A DNA stretch of 43,099 bases from the NCBI GenBank assembly GCA_027943245.1, contig JANDJZ010000514.1, positions 1 to 43,099 on the forward strand, read 5' to 3'. Positions 1 through 8,181 of this stretch are shown piece after piece. Under the pieces are notes generated by a model. It searched no databases. It was not told where the DNA came from and was given only the letters and a program-made list of their open reading frames with translations. Made by a program: the position numbers and the translations under genes. The first letter of the stretch is position 1. Each line of letters begins with the position of its first letter. Origin of the DNA: Acanthamoeba sp. SK_2022b. Taxonomy: Eukaryota; Discosea; Longamoebia; Acanthamoebidae.

Positions 1-104
1 TTGCTTCCGTCGCTGTCCTGATAAAACTGTTCCGGCGTCACAACCTCGCCGGTGGCGAGCCAGGTTGCGGCGCGCTCCACTGAAGCGTTTCCGTTATTGT
101 CCAT
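1..104 (-). CDS. Unidentified protein, N-terminal 34 residues only
   Basis: Leftward reading frame that runs off the window. It starts at an ATG whose complement lies at 102-104 and is preceded by a good ribosome binding site (AGGAGA, about six bases before the start). The visible product begins MDNNGNASVERAATWLATGE and is hydrophilic, with no signal peptide. I do not recognise the family from 34 residues. It lies downstream of, and in the same direction as, the peptide-type ABC operon. The 230-bp gap holding an inverted repeat suggests a separate transcription unit. Confidence 0.6.
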   Translation of the reverse strand, partial: MDNNGNASVERAATWLATGEVVTPEQFYQDSDGS

Positions 105-148
105 AATCTCTCCTGACGTGATGTGTCCGCATCATTGCGAACGACCGC

Positions 149-180
149 GCTGAAAGGCGTAAACAACGCCGCCTTTCAGC
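149..180. repeat. Perfect 11-bp inverted repeat, possible terminator or operator
   Basis: The arms GCTGAAAGGCG (149-159) and CGCCTTTCAGC (170-180) are exact reverse complements around a 10-base spacer. The site lies between the last gene of the ABC operon (stop at 335) and the start of the next leftward gene. Neither side has a run of T, so a factor-independent terminator is not clearly shown. It could equally be a protein-binding palindrome in the promoter of the gene at 1-104. Confidence 0.5.
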
Positions 181-334
181 GCCAATCTATCACCGCCACA
201 TGAGCTCGTTATGAAATTTCATTTTATTTCACCTTGATACAACCTCTCACGCTTCGCGGTTGCAACAGCACGCGATTTCACACGCTGTCGGCCTTTGGCA
301 CGCCAGAAGCCCGGCCAGGCGCGCGGCGCGGTCG

Positions 335-1909
335 CTACTTACTCACCCGGTCCAGATACAGCATGCTGTTGGCGATATCCACCCGGGCATCTTCAACGTT
401 GTCCCGCAATGCCACCAGCGTTTGCCCCTGCAGAGCCACCACATAAGGTGAACTGACCTGCAGTTCACGTTGCAACGTGACGTAACGTGCGCTGCGCGCG
501 GCGCTGTTGCCCTCCGCGGCCGCGGCACGCGTTTCCGCGCTGATGGCGGGAATGCCCCACTGGGTGCGCCAGGCCAGGGTTTTCGGCCCACCGGGCACGT
601 TGTAGGCAAAGGCGCTGGCGTTGGTGTTTGGATCCAGGTAGTCGGCGCCCCAGTAGGTGAAGATTGCCTGAAAATCTCGGCCGCGCATCTTGCCCCACAG
701 ATCGCTCTCCACCACCGGCTGGATATCCAGCCGCAGCCCGGCCTGCGCAAAGCTGGCCTGCAACGCCTGCGCGATGTCGGTATACGGCGGCTGGTTGATG
801 ACGATCAGACTGATACGCGTCCCTTCGGCGATGCCGGCCTCGCGCAGGATCTGTCTGGCTTTGTCCACGTCGAGCCTAAACGGCCGATCGTCGAGCGCCC
901 CGTCCAATCCCTGCGGCAAGAAGGCCTGATGCACCCGATATTGCCCTTTCAACAGCTGCTCGGCGATGCTCTGATAATCCACCAGCCAGCGCGCCGCCTG
1001 CCACAGTGCCGGATTGCCCAGCGCCGGGTTGTCTTTGCTGCCGGTGTTGAAACCGAGGTAATAGACCCGGGGCGCATCGGCCTGCTCGATGCGTACGCCC
1101 GGCACATTGCGCAGCGAGTCGAACTGATCGGCCCCCAGATCGTAGGCCACGTCGGCATCCCCTTTCAGCAGCAACAAACGGCGGGTGCCGGCGTCGCTGA
1201 CGTTCTTGAACAACACCGTTTTCAGTCTGGCCGGCGACGGCGCAAAGTCGTTGCGGCCGAACAGCAGCGCCTCGTGCGGCACATAGTTGTTTACCCGATA
1301 CGGGCCGCCGCCGGCGGAATGGCTGCGCAGCCAGGCATTGCCGTAGTCCCCCTGCTGCGCGTGCTCGTTCAGCAGCTTCTCATCCACGATCGAGGCCACG
1401 TTCGCCGTCAGCAGCCGCAACGCCAGCTCGCTGCCGATGTTGGCGGGCCAACGGAGCTGCACCTGGTTATCTCCCACCTTCTTCAGCTGCTGTTCAACGT
1501 TATCCGGCGTCCAGCCAAACTCGCCGAGAATAAACGACGGCGCCTTGTTCAGCTTCACCGCGCGGACCAGCGAGAAAATGACGTCTTCGGGCCGCAGCGG
1601 ATTGCCGGAAGCGAAGCGTTGCTGCGGTTTCAGGGTAAAGGTCAGGCTGCGGCCATCGACGCCCGCTTGCCAACTGCCTGCGGCGTCCGGCGCCAGCTTT
1701 TGCGGCGCGGCGCGATCCGGCGCCACCAGGCGCTGATAAAGGTTGACCAGATTGGCCGAGCTGACGGTTTCAAAACTCTCCGCCGGATCGAGGCTGATAA
1801 TGCCCTCCAGAGAACTGACCACCACCAAGGTATCCTGCGGGGTGGCGGCCTGCGCACCGAAAGCGGCCGCCAGCGCGCCATACAATAAAGTTGGGATTAA
1901 CCGTTTCAT
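335..1909 (-). CDS. ABC transporter periplasmic substrate-binding protein, family 5 (second copy)
   Basis: A 524-residue solute-binding protein of the DppA/OppA/NikA type (SBP_bac_5). It begins MKRLIPTLLYGALAAAFGAQA, a typical Sec signal peptide with cleavage after AQA. Family marks include LTFTLKPQQRFASGNPLRPEDVIFSL-type sequence near residues 90-120. I chose the ATG at 1907-1909 because GGAGAG lies six bases upstream; a start seven codons earlier has no such site and would disrupt the signal peptide. It is a clear paralogue of the protein encoded at 5463-7031 and is separated from the upstream ATPase gene by 132 bp with a hairpin. It should bind a peptide-like, opine or metal-chelate ligand in the periplasm; the ligand cannot be read from sequence. 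Confidence 0.93.
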   Translation of the reverse strand: MKRLIPTLLYGALAAAFGAQAATPQDTLVVVSSLEGIISLDPAESFETVSSANLVNLYQRLVAPDRAAPQKLAPDAAGSWQAGVDGRSLTFTLKPQQRFASGNPLRPEDVIFSLVRAVKLNKAPSFILGEFGWTPDNVEQQLKKVGDNQVQLRWPANIGSELALRLLTANVASIVDEKLLNEHAQQGDYGNAWLRSHSAGGGPYRVNNYVPHEALLFGRNDFAPSPARLKTVLFKNVSDAGTRRLLLLKGDADVAYDLGADQFDSLRNVPGVRIEQADAPRVYYLGFNTGSKDNPALGNPALWQAARWLVDYQSIAEQLLKGQYRVHQAFLPQGLDGALDDRPFRLDVDKARQILREAGIAEGTRISLIVINQPPYTDIAQALQASFAQAGLRLDIQPVVESDLWGKMRGRDFQAIFTYWGADYLDPNTNASAFAYNVPGGPKTLAWRTQWGIPAISAETRAAAAEGNSAARSARYVTLQRELQVSSPYVVALQGQTLVALRDNVEDARVDIANSMLYLDRVSK

Positions 1910-2013
1910 CGATACACTCTCCACAATCACGCGGTTGCGCTGTTTGTCGAGTGTAGGGGGTAAGAATTAACGGAAGAACGACGATAAATTGCTTTATTTA
2001 TTACCAAGATGGA

Positions 2014-2038
2014 TATGCCCGCCGCGTTGGCGGGCATA
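2014..2038 (-). terminator. Intercistronic hairpin between ATPase gene and second binding-protein gene
   Basis: A 10-bp perfect stem (TATGCCCGCC at 2014-2023, GGCGGGCATA at 2029-2038) with a 5-base loop, beginning three bases after the stop codon of the leftward ATPase gene. No T-run follows on the minus strand, so it may stabilise the 3' end or partially attenuate transcription into the second binding-protein gene, rather than fully terminate. Confidence 0.55.
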
Positions 2039-2041
2039 GGT

Positions 2042-2713
2042 TCAAACGATGATGCGGCCGTGCGCCATCGCCACCGAACGATCGCACATGTGGTCAATCA
2101 CGTCCGCATCGTGGCTGACCAGCACCATAGTCAGATCGCCCGCCTGTTTCAGCTCGTTGAGCAGGTTGAGGATCTCCGCCTGCACCGACATGTCCAACGC
2201 CGAAGTCGGTTCATCCAGCAACAGCAGCTTCGGCCGCAGCAACAATGCGCGCACGATCGCCACGCGCTGCCGCTGGCCGCCCGACAGCTGATGCGGGTAG
2301 CGATCCAGCAGGCGCGGATCCAACCCCACCTGGCGAAAGCCCGCGCTGATTTTACGTTCGATGTCGCTTTCCTTCAGCAGCTTGAGCGGCTCCGACAGCG
2401 TACGCAAAAGCCGGTGTTTGGGGTGTAGCGAAGCATAGGGATCTTGAAACACCATTTGCACCTCGCGCCGCAGTTCGCCGGTAAACGCCTGCCCCGGCTG
2501 CAGCCGCCGCCCCAGCAACTCAAAGTTGCCCTGCCAGCTGCCGTTCAGCCCGGCCAGCACCCACAGCAAAGAGGACTTGCCGCAGCCGGAAGGCCCAACC
2601 AGCCCGAAACACTCGCCCGATTCGATGCGCAGGTTAACCTCATGCACCACGGTGCGCAGTTCGTAGCCCTGGCGGTGACTGACGCTCAGGTTCTCCAGTG
2701 CAATCACGCTCAT
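2042..2713 (-). CDS. ABC transporter ATP-binding protein (DppF/OppF-like, short)
   Basis: A 223-residue nucleotide-binding subunit of the peptide/nickel importer. It shows Walker A GPSGCGKSS, Q-loop VFQDPYASLHPK, signature LSGGQRQRVAIVRAL, Walker [13 protein letters not shown] and the switch histidine in SHDAD. The start is the ATG at 2711-2713, which overlaps the stop of the preceding ATPase gene as ATGA, implying translational coupling; the frame is open further upstream but only inside that gene. Unlike classic OppF/DppF (about 330 residues) it stops right after the last core beta strand (HGRIIV), so the C-terminal peptide-transporter extension is absent. It pairs with the ATPase at 2710-3552. 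Confidence 0.93.
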   Translation of the reverse strand: MSVIALENLSVSHRQGYELRTVVHEVNLRIESGECFGLVGPSGCGKSSLLWVLAGLNGSWQGNFELLGRRLQPGQAFTGELRREVQMVFQDPYASLHPKHRLLRTLSEPLKLLKESDIERKISAGFRQVGLDPRLLDRYPHQLSGGQRQRVAIVRALLLRPKLLLLDEPTSALDMSVQAEILNLLNELKQAGDLTMVLVSHDADVIDHMCDRSVAMAHGRIIV

Positions 2714-3552
2714 TTCAACGTCTCCAACAGCGCGCGATCCAGCACCGGCAGCGGTTTGCCGCGCGTCTCGCGGCTCGGCCGACACGCCCACAGCGTGCGG
2801 GTATAAGGGTGCGTGGCCTGCGCCAGCTCTGCCGCCGGCAGCTGATCCAACAGCTCACCTTTGTACATCACCAGTACCCGCTCGCAGTGGTGCGCCACCT
2901 GCTGCAAATCGTGGCTGATCAGGATCAGCCCCATATTGCGTTGCACCACCAGATTGTCTATCAGCTGCAGCACCTGATCACGCATCTGGTGATCCAGCGC
3001 CGAAGTCGGTTCGTCGGCAATCAACAGCTGCGGATCGTTGATCAGCGCAATGGCCAGCATCACCCGCTGCCCCATGCCGCCGGAGAGCTGATGCGGATAG
3101 TGGCGGCACAGCGCCGCCGGATCGGGCAAGCCCACCGCCGCCAGCATCTCCAGCACTTTTTCACGCCGCTCGGCGCGACTCAGCTTTGCATGCAGCACCA
3201 GCGGCTCCTCCACCTGACGGCCGATCGGCTGATTGGGATTCAACGCATGCTTGGGATCTTGCATCACCATCGCCACCCGCTCGCCGCGCAGCCGGCTCCA
3301 CTGGTGCTCGCTCAGGCACGTTAAGTCTTCACCGCCCAACGTCAGGCGCTGCGCCTGCAGCTGTAACGGCGGCGGCAATAGCCCCATCAGCGCACGCGCG
3401 GTCAACGACTTGCCGGAGCCGGACTCACCGACCAGCGCCAGCCGCTCCCGCCCTATGCTGAACGAGATATTCTTCACCAGCGCCACCGGCTGTGGCCCCG
3501 GCACGCCGATCGCCAGGCGTTCGACGGTCAATAAGGTGTTATCAGTGCCCAT
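2710..3552 (-). CDS. ABC transporter ATP-binding protein (DppD/OppD-like)
   Basis: A 280-residue ATPase subunit. Motifs: Walker A GESGSGKS, MQDPKHALNPNQ after the Q-loop, signature LSGGMGQRVMLA, Walker [13 protein letters not shown], switch SHDL. Near the C-terminus, HPYTRTLW is characteristic of the oligopeptide/dipeptide/nickel ATPases, although the full extension seen in OppD is shortened here. The start is the ATG at 3550-3552 (MGTDNTLL), overlapping the end of the upstream permease gene by 11 bases. It energises import with the ATPase encoded directly downstream. Confidence 0.94.
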   Translation of the reverse strand: MGTDNTLLTVERLAIGVPGPQPVALVKNISFSIGRERLALVGESGSGKSLTARALMGLLPPPLQLQAQRLTLGGEDLTCLSEHQWSRLRGERVAMVMQDPKHALNPNQPIGRQVEEPLVLHAKLSRAERREKVLEMLAAVGLPDPAALCRHYPHQLSGGMGQRVMLAIALINDPQLLIADEPTSALDHQMRDQVLQLIDNLVVQRNMGLILISHDLQQVAHHCERVLVMYKGELLDQLPAAELAQATHPYTRTLWACRPSRETRGKPLPVLDRALLETLK

Positions 3553-4411
3553 GACGAGGATCCATTTTGTCGCGCAGGCCATCGCCCAGCAGGTTAAACG
3601 CCAGGCTGGCGAACAGGATCGCCCCGCCCGGTGCGGCGGCGACCCACCATTGGTCGAAAATCACTTTACTGCCTTCGGCCACCATCGAGCCCCATTCCGC
3701 GGTCGGCGGCGCGACGCCCATGCCGAGGAACCCCAGACCGGCAGCGGACAGGATGATGCCCCCCAGACTCAGCGCCGCGCGCACCACCGCGCTCGGCAGG
3801 CATAAGGGCAAAATGTGGCCGACCATCAGCCGCAGCCCGTTGATGCCCTGCATGCGCGCCGCCGCCAGATAGTCGCTGCGGCGCAGCGCCAGGGTTTCGG
3901 CCCGCGCCTGGCGGGCAAAGGCCGGCCAGCTGGTCAATGCCAGCGCCAGCGCGCCGTTCATCAGCCCCGGCCCCATGACCGCCACAAACGCCAGCGCGAT
4001 CACCAGGCTCGGCAGCGACAGGAAAATGTCGGTCAGGCGCATCAAAATACGCTCTACCCAGCCGCCGAGATAACCGGCGCCAATGCCGACCAGCAGGCCG
4101 ATGGGTATGGTCAACACCAGAATCAGCGACACCAGAATCAGCGTCGGCCGCGCGCCGTAAATCACGCGGGAGAGCAAATCGCGGCCGAAGCCGTCGGTGC
4201 CCAGCCAATGTGCGGCGGAAGGCGGCAATAGCCGCAGCTCGATATGCTGCAGATTGGGATCGAAAGGCGCCAGCCACGGGGCCAGCAGCGCGGTGACGAT
4301 CAAAATCGCCACCAGTGCCGCGCCCAGCGTCAGCGTGGTCAGGCGCCGACCGCGGCGGTAACCGACGGCCGGCTCGCTTTGCGGTTCGTGTTCAGAGAGA
4401 TATTGGCTCAT
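3542..4411 (-). CDS. ABC transporter permease (DppC/OppC-like)
   Basis: A 289-residue inner-membrane subunit with the usual DppC layout: cytoplasmic N-terminus, first membrane segment (ALVAILIVTALLAPWLAPF), then the HWLGTDGFGRDLLSRVIYGAR sequence typical of this family, and the EAA-type loop ETLALRRSDYLAAARMQG that docks on the ATPases. The start at 4409-4411 (MSQYLSEHE) overlaps the TGA of the preceding permease as ATGA. A longer in-frame opening exists but runs inside the upstream gene and is not used. Together with the gene at 4408-5463 it forms the translocation channel. Confidence 0.95.
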   Translation of the reverse strand: MSQYLSEHEPQSEPAVGYRRGRRLTTLTLGAALVAILIVTALLAPWLAPFDPNLQHIELRLLPPSAAHWLGTDGFGRDLLSRVIYGARPTLILVSLILVLTIPIGLLVGIGAGYLGGWVERILMRLTDIFLSLPSLVIALAFVAVMGPGLMNGALALALTSWPAFARQARAETLALRRSDYLAAARMQGINGLRLMVGHILPLCLPSAVVRAALSLGGIILSAAGLGFLGMGVAPPTAEWGSMVAEGSKVIFDQWWVAAAPGGAILFASLAFNLLGDGLRDKMDPRHGH

Positions 4412-5463
4412 CGGGTTCGCGGATCCACTAAATAGGTCAAGGCGTCGGCCAGCGCATTCAACAGCACGAAACAGGTGCCGATCAGCAACGTGGCGCCGAG
4501 GATCGCCGGCGTGTCGGCAGCAAACAGCGCCGAGGTCAGATAACGCCCGACGCCGGGCCAGGCGAACACCGTTTCGGTCAATACCGCCCCTTCCAGCAGG
4601 CTGGCATAGGAGAGAGACAGTACGGTGATCAGCGTGCCCAGTACGTTGGGAAACACATGGCGCAGCAGAATGCGCAGGCGCCCGGCCCCCTTGGAACGCG
4701 CCAGCGTCACGTATTCCTTGTTGCACTCTTCCAGCATCGCCGCGCGCAGCAATCGGGTAATGCCCGCCATCGACAGCAGCGCCAACGCCACGACCGGCAG
4801 CCACAGGTGGCCGATGGCGTTGTAGAACATTTCGCGATCGCCGGACAGCCAGCTGTCGATCAACACGAAACCGCTGCGCGGCTCCATGCTGTACAAGTAG
4901 ATGTCGTCGAGCCGCCCCGGCCCCGCCGACCAGTGCAGCGTGGCATAGAACAGCAGCAGCCCGAGCAGGCTCAGCCAGAAAATCGGCACCGAATAACCGA
5001 TCAGCGACAGCAGACGCGCCGCGTTATCCAGCCAGCTGCCCGGCCTGAGCACCGCCAGAAACGCCAGCGTAATGCCGCCGAGGGCGCCGAGGATAATGGC
5101 GCAGGTGGCCAGCTCCACCGTCGCCGGGAAGGTACGCAGCAGATCGCTCAACACCGGCTGGGCGGTGATGCGCGAAATGCCCAAATCGCCGTGCGCCAGG
5201 TGCACCAGATAACGCCAAAACTGCATCGGTAACGGCTGATCCAATCCCAGCTCGTGCCGCACCTGCGCATAGGTGGCTTCACTGGCGTGATCGCCCGCCA
5301 CCTGCAGCGCCGGATCGATCGGCGCCAGGTGCGACAGCATGAAGGTGAACAGCAGCAGGCCAAGCAACGTCAGCGCCAGCGACAGCGCGCCGCCGAGCAG
5401 CCGCCCGCCCCAGCGCCAATACCGCCGGGCCGCCCCGGCGCTGGCGGACAGTTCAGCGGCCAT
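4408..5463 (-). CDS. ABC transporter permease (DppB/OppB-like)
   Basis: A 351-residue inner-membrane subunit. The first membrane helix is near residues 20-45 (LALTLLGLLLFTFMLSHLAP), followed by the DPALQVAGDHASEATYAQVR periplasmic segment and HELGLDQPLPMQFWRYL, both typical of DppB. The loop MLEECNKEYVTLARSKG is the ATPase-docking EAA motif. The ATG (5461-5463) shares one base with the TAA of the binding-protein gene (TAATG), so translation is probably coupled. It forms a heterodimer with the DppC-like permease. Confidence 0.95.
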   Translation of the reverse strand: MAAELSASAGAARRYWRWGGRLLGGALSLALTLLGLLLFTFMLSHLAPIDPALQVAGDHASEATYAQVRHELGLDQPLPMQFWRYLVHLAHGDLGISRITAQPVLSDLLRTFPATVELATCAIILGALGGITLAFLAVLRPGSWLDNAARLLSLIGYSVPIFWLSLLGLLLFYATLHWSAGPGRLDDIYLYSMEPRSGFVLIDSWLSGDREMFYNAIGHLWLPVVALALLSMAGITRLLRAAMLEECNKEYVTLARSKGAGRLRILLRHVFPNVLGTLITVLSLSYASLLEGAVLTETVFAWPGVGRYLTSALFAADTPAILGATLLIGTCFVLLNALADALTYLVDPRTR

Positions 5464-7031
5464 TACTTGCTGACCTTGCTGTAGAACACCATGTCAGGGT
5501 TGATGCCCTGCACATAACCCTTGAGGTTGTCACGCACCGCGATCAGGCTGCGCGCCTGCAGGCCGATGACGAACGGCGAGCTTTGCTGCACCTGTTTTTG
5601 CAGTTGCTGGTAGTCGGCCACCCGTTTGGCGGTGTCGTTTTCCGCGGTGGCGGCCAGCGTCAGCTTGCTCAGCGCCGGGATCTGCCAGTTGGCGCGCCAG
5701 GCCAGCGTCTTGCTGCCGTCTTCCGGGTTGTAGGCGAAGGCTGCGGCATTGGTGTTAGGGTCGAAATAATCCGGCCCCCAGGAGGTCAGCGTCGCATCGT
5801 AGTTAAGCGCTTTCACCTTGGTAGAGACCTGCGAACTGATGCCCGGCACCAGTTCCACCTTCACGCCGCCCTGGGCAAAGCTGGCCTGCAGCGCCTGGGC
5901 GATATCCAGGTACGGCGGCTGGTTGTTGACGTCCAGACGGAAACTGACGTTGCTGAGCCCCGCTTTGGCCAGTATCTCTTTGGCTTTTTGCGGATTGAAG
6001 CTGTACGGCTGATCCTTGAGCGCCCCCAAATAACCGTCCGGCAGGAATGCCTGATGGCTCTGGAACTGCCCTTTCAGCAGATCGTCGGCGATGCCTTTGT
6101 AATCGAACAGCCAGCGCGCCGCCTCCCAGAACGCCGGATTGCCGAGCGCCGGTGACGCCTTGGCGTTGAACTGCAGGAAATAAAGCGAAGCGTAAGGAAT
6201 CGCCAGGGGTTTGACGCCCGGCTTGCCCTTTAAGGCCGCCATCTGGTCTGCCCCCAGGTTGCGCGCGATATCGGCATCGCCCTGCTCGATCAGCAAGCGG
6301 CGCGCGGCCGGATCGGGCACGTTTTTGATCAGGATGGTTTTCAGCGTCGGCGCCCCTTCCGGCGAGCCTGGGTTGGCGTCCAGCACCACCACTTCGTGCG
6401 GCACATAGGTGCGGATTTTATAAGGGCCGCTGCCGGCGGAGTGGCTGTTCAACCATTGGTGCCCCAGATCGTCGCCCTGCTGGTGCGCCAGCGCCTCTTT
6501 GGCGTCGACGATCGACGATACCGGCGCCGACAGCAGGCTGAGCACGAAGGCCGGGCTGACGTTTTCACTCCAGCTGATTTTTACCTGGTGGTCATCCACC
6601 TTGCTCAGGTGTTGCTCCACGTTCTTCGCGTTCCAGCCCAGCTGCGTCAGGATAAACGACGGCTCCAGATTCAGTTTCACCACCCGCGAAAGCGAGAAGA
6701 TCACGTCTTCCGGCCGCAGCGGATTGCCACTGGCGAACCTGGCGTCCGGGCGCAGGCTGAAAGTCAGGCTGCGATTGTCGGCGCCGGCCTGCCAGCTGCT
6801 GGCCAATGTCGGTTTCAGATCGATAGGGTTGTGTGGATCGGACTGGATCAAACGCTGATACAGGCTGTTGAACGACTGCACCGTGGTCAACTCAAATCCC
6901 TGGGCCGGGTCAAAGCTGACCACGTCATCGATAGACTGCGCGATCACCAGCGTGTTGGCCGGCGTCGCCGCCTGCGCGTTAACGCTGGCCGCCACGGCCA
7001 AAAACAGCAAAGAAGGAACGAGCGCTTTCAT
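5463..7031 (-). CDS. ABC transporter periplasmic substrate-binding protein, family 5 (first copy)
   Basis: A 522-residue solute-binding protein, first gene of the operon. The N-terminus MKALVPSLLFLAVAASVNAQA is a Sec signal peptide. Internal marks of the family are the FDPAQGFELTTVQSFNSLYQ segment and RFASGNPLRPEDVIFSLSR near residue 105. It is similar along its whole length to the protein from 335-1909, including FDPNTNAAAFAYN near the C-terminus, so the two arose by duplication. It probably delivers a peptide, opine or chelated ligand to the permeases. The promoter should lie in the 279-bp gap at 7032-7310, but I could not pick one with confidence. Confidence 0.94.
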   Translation of the reverse strand: MKALVPSLLFLAVAASVNAQAATPANTLVIAQSIDDVVSFDPAQGFELTTVQSFNSLYQRLIQSDPHNPIDLKPTLASSWQAGADNRSLTFSLRPDARFASGNPLRPEDVIFSLSRVVKLNLEPSFILTQLGWNAKNVEQHLSKVDDHQVKISWSENVSPAFVLSLLSAPVSSIVDAKEALAHQQGDDLGHQWLNSHSAGSGPYKIRTYVPHEVVVLDANPGSPEGAPTLKTILIKNVPDPAARRLLIEQGDADIARNLGADQMAALKGKPGVKPLAIPYASLYFLQFNAKASPALGNPAFWEAARWLFDYKGIADDLLKGQFQSHQAFLPDGYLGALKDQPYSFNPQKAKEILAKAGLSNVSFRLDVNNQPPYLDIAQALQASFAQGGVKVELVPGISSQVSTKVKALNYDATLTSWGPDYFDPNTNAAAFAYNPEDGSKTLAWRANWQIPALSKLTLAATAENDTAKRVADYQQLQKQVQQSSPFVIGLQARSLIAVRDNLKGYVQGINPDMVFYSKVSK

Positions 7032-7310
7032 CTGAAACTCTCCAAGCAGATGGAATTTATAATAATTTCGCGAGTGTATGCGAGCACGATCGGCAGCTGA
7101 AGGTACTTAAATCACTATAGATATTCTTTTTATGTATATAGATGGGGTTTTGATTATTAGAGAGAGTATTGCACGCCAGATCGCACTCTCACGGCACCTG
7201 GCCGCAATGGATAACTGTCTTTGCGGCGCAGTTCGCAGCGGTGAAACGCGGGGTTTGAGTCTGTTTCATTGGGTGATTAACGTGAGCTCGGTCACCCAAG
7301 GGACGGGAAA

Positions 7311-7958
7311 ATGGAAAACCATCCACCAGAAAATGGCGTCTCACACCGGCATGAGAGAGCGATAGAGCAAACACTGGCAGACATGAACAGCGTCCTGCTT
7401 GAGTCGGATCTGTTTATGACTCGTCTGACGGTAAAAGACCGGCGCTGGCAAAAAGGCAGAAAAAACGGGCATACGTTAAATTGGCGCTCTCTTTTTAAAT
7501 ATCATGCCCAAACGCCGATGAGTTTCGCTTTCGTCTATCGGCAAATGGCCAGCCCGCTGAGCCGCGCCGGCTTTTGCCTGTGCCGTTATCTCCAGGCAGA
7601 GAACGTTATCGAACTTGTCGCGTTGGAGAATTTCTCCCTGCGTGAAGCGCAACATCCCCTGAAAGGCAATATGCTGCGCAACTGCTTGCAGGTGCTGTAT
7701 CTGTATGGCCTGAACCTGCAAGAGCAGAGGCTGACGCCGGTGCCTCCGCCGGACATACTTATCAGCCACGCAATCAATCACCGCGTGTTGGCGCTGTATA
7801 CTCGTCAGGCTGCCTTTGAAGTAATACCCGGTACCATGACATGTAAAACCAGCTTCAACGCACTGAAAAAGTACATACCATCGCTGGAAAAGTACGGGGC
7901 CAAATGTGATAAGGTGCGTATAAATAACGAACAGAAAGGAAGCCAAAATGGAAAATAA
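7311..7958 (+). CDS. Uncharacterised protein, C-terminal part GNAT-like
   Basis: A 215-residue cytoplasmic protein that I cannot assign to a named family. The segment IELVALENFS, then HPLKGNMLRNCLQVLYLYG, then INHRVLALYTRQAAFEVIPG resembles strand beta4, a degenerate acetyl-CoA loop and the N-x-x-A-x-x-LY-x-x-x-x-F helix of GNAT acetyltransferases, but the canonical Q/R-x-x-G-x-G/A loop is not intact, so this is a weak structural guess. The start is ATG 7311 with GGGACGGG upstream; ATG 7383 is an alternative. Its 3' end overlaps the next small gene by 11 bases. Base composition is lower in GC than its neighbours. Confidence 0.72.
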   Translation: MENHPPENGVSHRHERAIEQTLADMNSVLLESDLFMTRLTVKDRRWQKGRKNGHTLNWRSLFKYHAQTPMSFAFVYRQMASPLSRAGFCLCRYLQAENVIELVALENFSLREAQHPLKGNMLRNCLQVLYLYGLNLQEQRLTPVPPPDILISHAINHRVLALYTRQAAFEVIPGTMTCKTSFNALKKYIPSLEKYGAKCDKVRINNEQKGSQNGK

Positions 7959-8139
7959 GGATCTGACCGACCCTACGCTCTCCATTCAAGAGCAAAAACG
8001 CATCGCCATCGAGATTTTGCGCCAACACCATCGCTGGGAGATGGCCAACCCGCGTCCGCCTGAAGAACTCCCGGAATGGGAAGCCATCGGCCCGTTCAGA
8101 AAAAGTAAACGTCACCTGATCGAACGTACCGACGACTAA
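7948..8139 (+). CDS. Uncharacterised 63-residue protein coupled to the gene upstream
   Basis: A highly charged 63-residue product (MENKDLTDPTLSIQEQKRIA at the start, ending KSKRHLIERTDD) with no membrane segment. It starts inside the end of the preceding gene, 11 bases before that gene's stop, and has a strong ribosome binding site (AAAGGAAG). That tight overlap suggests a two-gene unit whose products are needed together. I recognise no domain; the middle (PRPPEELPEWEAIGPF) is proline- and glutamate-rich. It could be a partner, antidote or chaperone of the larger protein, but nothing in the sequence proves it. Confidence 0.68.
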   Translation: MENKDLTDPTLSIQEQKRIAIEILRQHHRWEMANPRPPEELPEWEAIGPFRKSKRHLIERTDD

Positions 8140-8181
8140 TCCCCCTTCCCTGTGGCTATCCGGCGGGGCCCAGCTGTCCGA

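Noticed and set aside
470..1888. 472-codon plus-strand open frame opposite the second binding protein
   Set aside because: Shadow of a real gene in GC-rich DNA; product is rich in Arg, Gln and His with no recognisable domain or ribosome binding site.
7132..7365. 77-codon plus-strand frame upstream of the GNAT-like gene
   Set aside because: Overlaps the start of the better supported gene at 7311 and lacks a ribosome binding site; polar, no conserved pattern.
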